Assembly (NCBI GenBank): GCA_963703555.1
Contig: CAVPEV010000003.1
Span: 1 to 64,000 of the forward strand
Source: CAVPEV01 sp963703555
GTDB lineage: Bacteria > Actinomycetota > Actinomycetes > Actinomycetales > Cellulomonadaceae
DNA length: 64,000 nucleotides
Direction: 5' to 3'
Below the pieces are notes generated by a model. That model was not told the DNA's origin, made no database searches, and saw only the letters and a program-made list of their open reading frames with translations. The position numbers were made by a program, and so were the translations under genes. Positions 62,215 to 64,000 of the stretch are shown here, in pieces. Each line of letters begins with the position of its first letter. Position 1 is the stretch's first letter.

Positions 62215-62773
62215 GGCGAGCCTCCAGGGCTCGAGTCAGCTGATCGCGCTCGTCGGTGCGCAGGTAGCCGCGTGTGTGGCCGTTGTCGATGGCCTGGCGC
62301 AGCAGGTAGGTCGGGGTGCCGTACGCGATGCACTGGTCGATCGCCGTCGCTACGGTCACCGTCGGGATCTCCTGCCACCACCCGACCTGCCCCGGACCGA
62401 GGTCCTCGTAGTGGACGACGTAGCCCTCCCCGCCGGCCCGCCTCAGCCGCCGGCGCCTGGCCACGGTCACGTGGACGACGTTCGGGTTGATGTCGCTGAT
62501 CTCGTATGCGTCCAGCGCGGTCTCGTGACTCAGGCACGCCTCGGGCACGCCAGTCCACAGCACGGCCAGGGCGAACTCGTCGTATTGGCTGACCGGGTAC
62601 TGCGGGAACCGGTAGACGCCGCGTGCGGCGCGGTCGACGGCGCCGCGCTGCACGAGCATCTGGAGGGCCATCGGGCTGATGCCGAGGTCCTGTGCCTGGG
62701 TCGTCGTGACGAACCCGTGCTGGGTCGTGGCGGCCTCCCACAGCACGTCGCGCGCACGGAGGTCTGTCGTCAT
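62204..62773 (-). CDS. abiEi: AbiEi antitoxin of a type IV toxin-antitoxin system
   Basis: A 189-aa protein with an N-terminal winged-helix region (WEAATTQHGFVTTTQAQDLG, ISPMALQMLVQRGAVDRAAR, GVYRF) and the AbiEi C-terminal domain (HETALDAYEISDINPNVVHV, TVATAIDQCIAYGT). AbiEi neutralises AbiEii and represses its own promoter. I chose the ATG at 62773 because a TATAGT box is six bases upstream; the ATG at 62791 lies inside the promoter. A palindrome over the box fits autoregulation. The antitoxin is intact while its toxin partner is cut short. Confidence 0.82.
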   Translation of the reverse strand: MTTDLRARDVLWEAATTQHGFVTTTQAQDLGISPMALQMLVQRGAVDRAARGVYRFPQYPVSQYDEFALAVLWTGVPEACLSHETALDAYEISDINPNVVHVTVARRRRLRRAGGEGYVVHYEDLGPGQVGWWQEIPTVTVATAIDQCIAYGTPTYLLRQAIDNGHTRGYLRTDERDQLTRALEARHER

Positions 62774-62779
62774 GGCAGA

Positions 62780-62797
62780 ACTATAACGCAATCGTTA
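62780..62797 (-). promoter_or_regulatory. abiE promoter with overlapping inverted repeat
   Basis: TATAGT (minus strand, 62780-62785) is six bases before the abiEi ATG. TAACGCAATCGTTA (62784-62797), with five-base arms, overlaps it and is a candidate AbiEi autorepression site. The stretch is AT-rich compared with its surroundings. Confidence 0.55.
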
Positions 62798-62990
62798 GAT
62801 TTGTGACAGGGCAGATGGCTGGCGTCATGTGTCCGAGATGTCGAAGCCGGGTCCGCGAGACCAGGCGGGCCGCAGGAGCCGATGCCGTCGAAGGCCGAGT
62901 CGAGCATCGGACGGACGGACCTGGACGGGCAGGTCAGATCGCGCACTCTTCTTGCACTGGGAGTGCCCTGGGCCGGTAACCGCCTCTGCG

Positions 62991-63821
62991 CTATCCCTTG
63001 ATCGTCTTCGCAAGTAGGTCCGCGATCTTGTCGATCGACATTGTCGAGGTGTTGAGCGCGTGCAGGCCGGCGAGGAGCGGGAGTCCCTGCTGAACCTCGT
63101 CGTAGGTCACCTTGTGCCACACAGGGAGCAAGGAGTCGTCCTTCGCAGCGAGCTTCTTGCCCCAGAGCGCGTCAAGTTCGGCCTGGGTCCACTGCTTCAC
63201 CATGAAGTGCTCGGAGATGATCACCAAGCCAAAGCGGGCATCGCGGATGCCGCGCTCGATCTCCCGGCGGATGCTCTGACCCACGCGGATGTTCAGCTCG
63301 TCGAACCACACCGTAACTCCGCGTGCAATCAGCGCATCTGCGAGCGGTCGCGCGATCTCGTCCCTGTCTTCGCTTGCGTGGGACAGGAATACGTCGTAGC
63401 TGGTGGGCTCATCGACTCCGACGGTGGCGAGCAGCGGACGGGCTGCAAGCACTGGCGGCGCGCTGAAACGACGTGCGGCCTGGTCCGCCTGCTTCTTCAG
63501 CCCGTCAATCGCCTTCTTCTGCGCCGCCGCCAACTCCTTGTCCCACCTCCCTTGGGCCGAAGCGAGCGCCTTCTCCTTCGTCGCCACCTTGCCCTCCAGG
63601 TCAGCGCGCTTCTTCTCGGCGGCGACGGCAGCGGCCTCGTGGCGATCGGCCTCGCGCAGTTTGCTCTGGATCGTTGACGAAGACTTCGACCTCCCCGCCT
63701 GTGCGCGGGCGTCAGCCGCGGACTTCCGTCTGCTCGCCACGGTGCTCGACTCACGGCTGATCTGCTCGCGGAGCTTGACCAGCTCGTCGCGAAGACGCTT
63801 CGCATCCGACTCGGCGGTCAT
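62991..63821 (-). CDS. Coiled-coil TIR-domain protein
   Basis: A 276-aa protein. Residues 5-115 form a long charged coiled coil (RDELVKLREQISRESS, KLREADRHEAAAVAAEKKRA, KEKALASAQGRWDKELAA). Residues 141-276 are a TIR domain: SYDVFLSHASEDRDEIARPL, GVTVWFDELNIRVGQSIRRE, IERGIRDARFGLVIISEHF and WTQAELDALW. In NAD-cleaving TIR proteins the catalytic Glu lies in this last segment; here it is Glu215. Bacterial TIR proteins of this type act in phage defence by NAD depletion or signal production. The ATG overlaps the stop of an upstream gene by four bases (ATGA), so it has an operon partner. This exact architecture as a defence effector is inferred. Confidence 0.85.
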   Translation of the reverse strand: MTAESDAKRLRDELVKLREQISRESSTVASRRKSAADARAQAGRSKSSSTIQSKLREADRHEAAAVAAEKKRADLEGKVATKEKALASAQGRWDKELAAAQKKAIDGLKKQADQAARRFSAPPVLAARPLLATVGVDEPTSYDVFLSHASEDRDEIARPLADALIARGVTVWFDELNIRVGQSIRREIERGIRDARFGLVIISEHFMVKQWTQAELDALWGKKLAAKDDSLLPVWHKVTYDEVQQGLPLLAGLHALNTSTMSIDKIADLLAKTIKG

Positions 63822-64000
63822 GTGTGCGGTCCTCCCTTCGGCTCGGACGGGGCGATCCGCAAGTCTTGGATACGCGCGAGGAGTGCCTCGACGTTCTCGA
63901 TAGCCGTCTCAACGAACGCCGCGGTCCGCCCCATGCGTGAAGTCCTGGTTCCATCCGGCGCACGTTCGAGGAGCGCGACCATCGCCGACTGGCTCCCGTG
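63818..64000 (-). CDS. C-terminal end of a gene coupled to the TIR gene, runs off the window
   Basis: Sixty codons on the minus strand read without a stop from the window edge: AMVALLERAPDGTRTSRMGR, TAAFVETAIENVEALLARIQ, DLRIAPSEPKGGPHT, then TGA overlapping the TIR ATG. The text is helical and charged. I do not recognise the family. The four-base overlap makes it the likely partner of the TIR protein, for example a sensor, regulator or second effector. Confidence 0.6.
   Translation of the reverse strand, partial: HGSQSAMVALLERAPDGTRTSRMGRTAAFVETAIENVEALLARIQDLRIAPSEPKGGPHT

Overview
The window is very GC-rich DNA from an actinobacterium, most likely one of the Micrococcales (a Cellulomonas-like lineage is my best guess). 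The basis is codon use, fabG next to an InhA-type enoyl reductase, and the core-gene string leuA, recO, uppS, znuABC, glyS, dusB, dgt, dnaG. Many starts are GTG, and many genes have a TANNNT-like -10 hexamer only 6-8 bases before the start codon, which suggests leaderless mRNAs. No rRNA, tRNA or CRISPR array was seen.

Layout. 1-2370 does not match the rest: broken fragments resembling alphaproteobacterial genes (a ScfR/XRE regulator, fdsB, an RND pump) and a lower-GC stretch are spliced onto a truncated actinobacterial bioY, which looks like a chimeric contig end. 2.8-13.5 kb is housekeeping: ABC-F ATPase, SURF1 and two small genes, fabG-fabI-sixA, phoH-ybeY-CNNM-era, and a hydrolase with a membrane tail. 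13.5-28.8 kb is an eight-gene, almost fully overlapping cluster: PP2C, FHA, Ser/Thr kinase, a 1927-aa Ig-like/FN3 surface protein, MoxR, DUF58, a transglutaminase-like protein lacking its Cys and His, and RDD-FHA. It resembles the PFNA cluster described in bifidobacteria and is the most interesting system here. 28.9-34 kb has leuA with a candidate leader peptide, a TPR/GGDEF protein, recO and uppS. 34-37.6 kb, between uppS and znuB, is a graveyard of a conjugative element (SCO6880, TrbL-like, DUF6112), a minimal nucleotidyltransferase/HepT pair with a shortened HepT, and an IS982 remnant.

37.6-45.1 kb carries the Zur-boxed znuABC operon, glyS (read as broken by four single-base indels) and an ABC exporter with two permeases. 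45.2-56.6 kb carries dusB, a maltooligosaccharide cluster (GH13 glucosidase, LacI regulator, malEFG), dgt and dnaG. After an aldo/keto reductase the rest (57.9-64 kb) is mosaic: an IS256 fragment, a frameshifted Gfo/Idh/MocA gene, a solute-binding gene cut by a complete IS1595 element, an IS3 remnant, a lactococcin-972-like bacteriocin fused tail-to-tail with a truncated AbiEii toxin, an intact AbiEi antitoxin, and a coiled-coil TIR protein in an operon that runs off the window.

Several frameshifts (glyS, the MocA gene, the solute-binding gene, a small gene at 35.0 kb) are one-base changes in or beside G/C runs. Because glyS is essential, sequence or assembly error is at least as likely as gene decay. 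All assignments come from reading the sequence; no database search was run.
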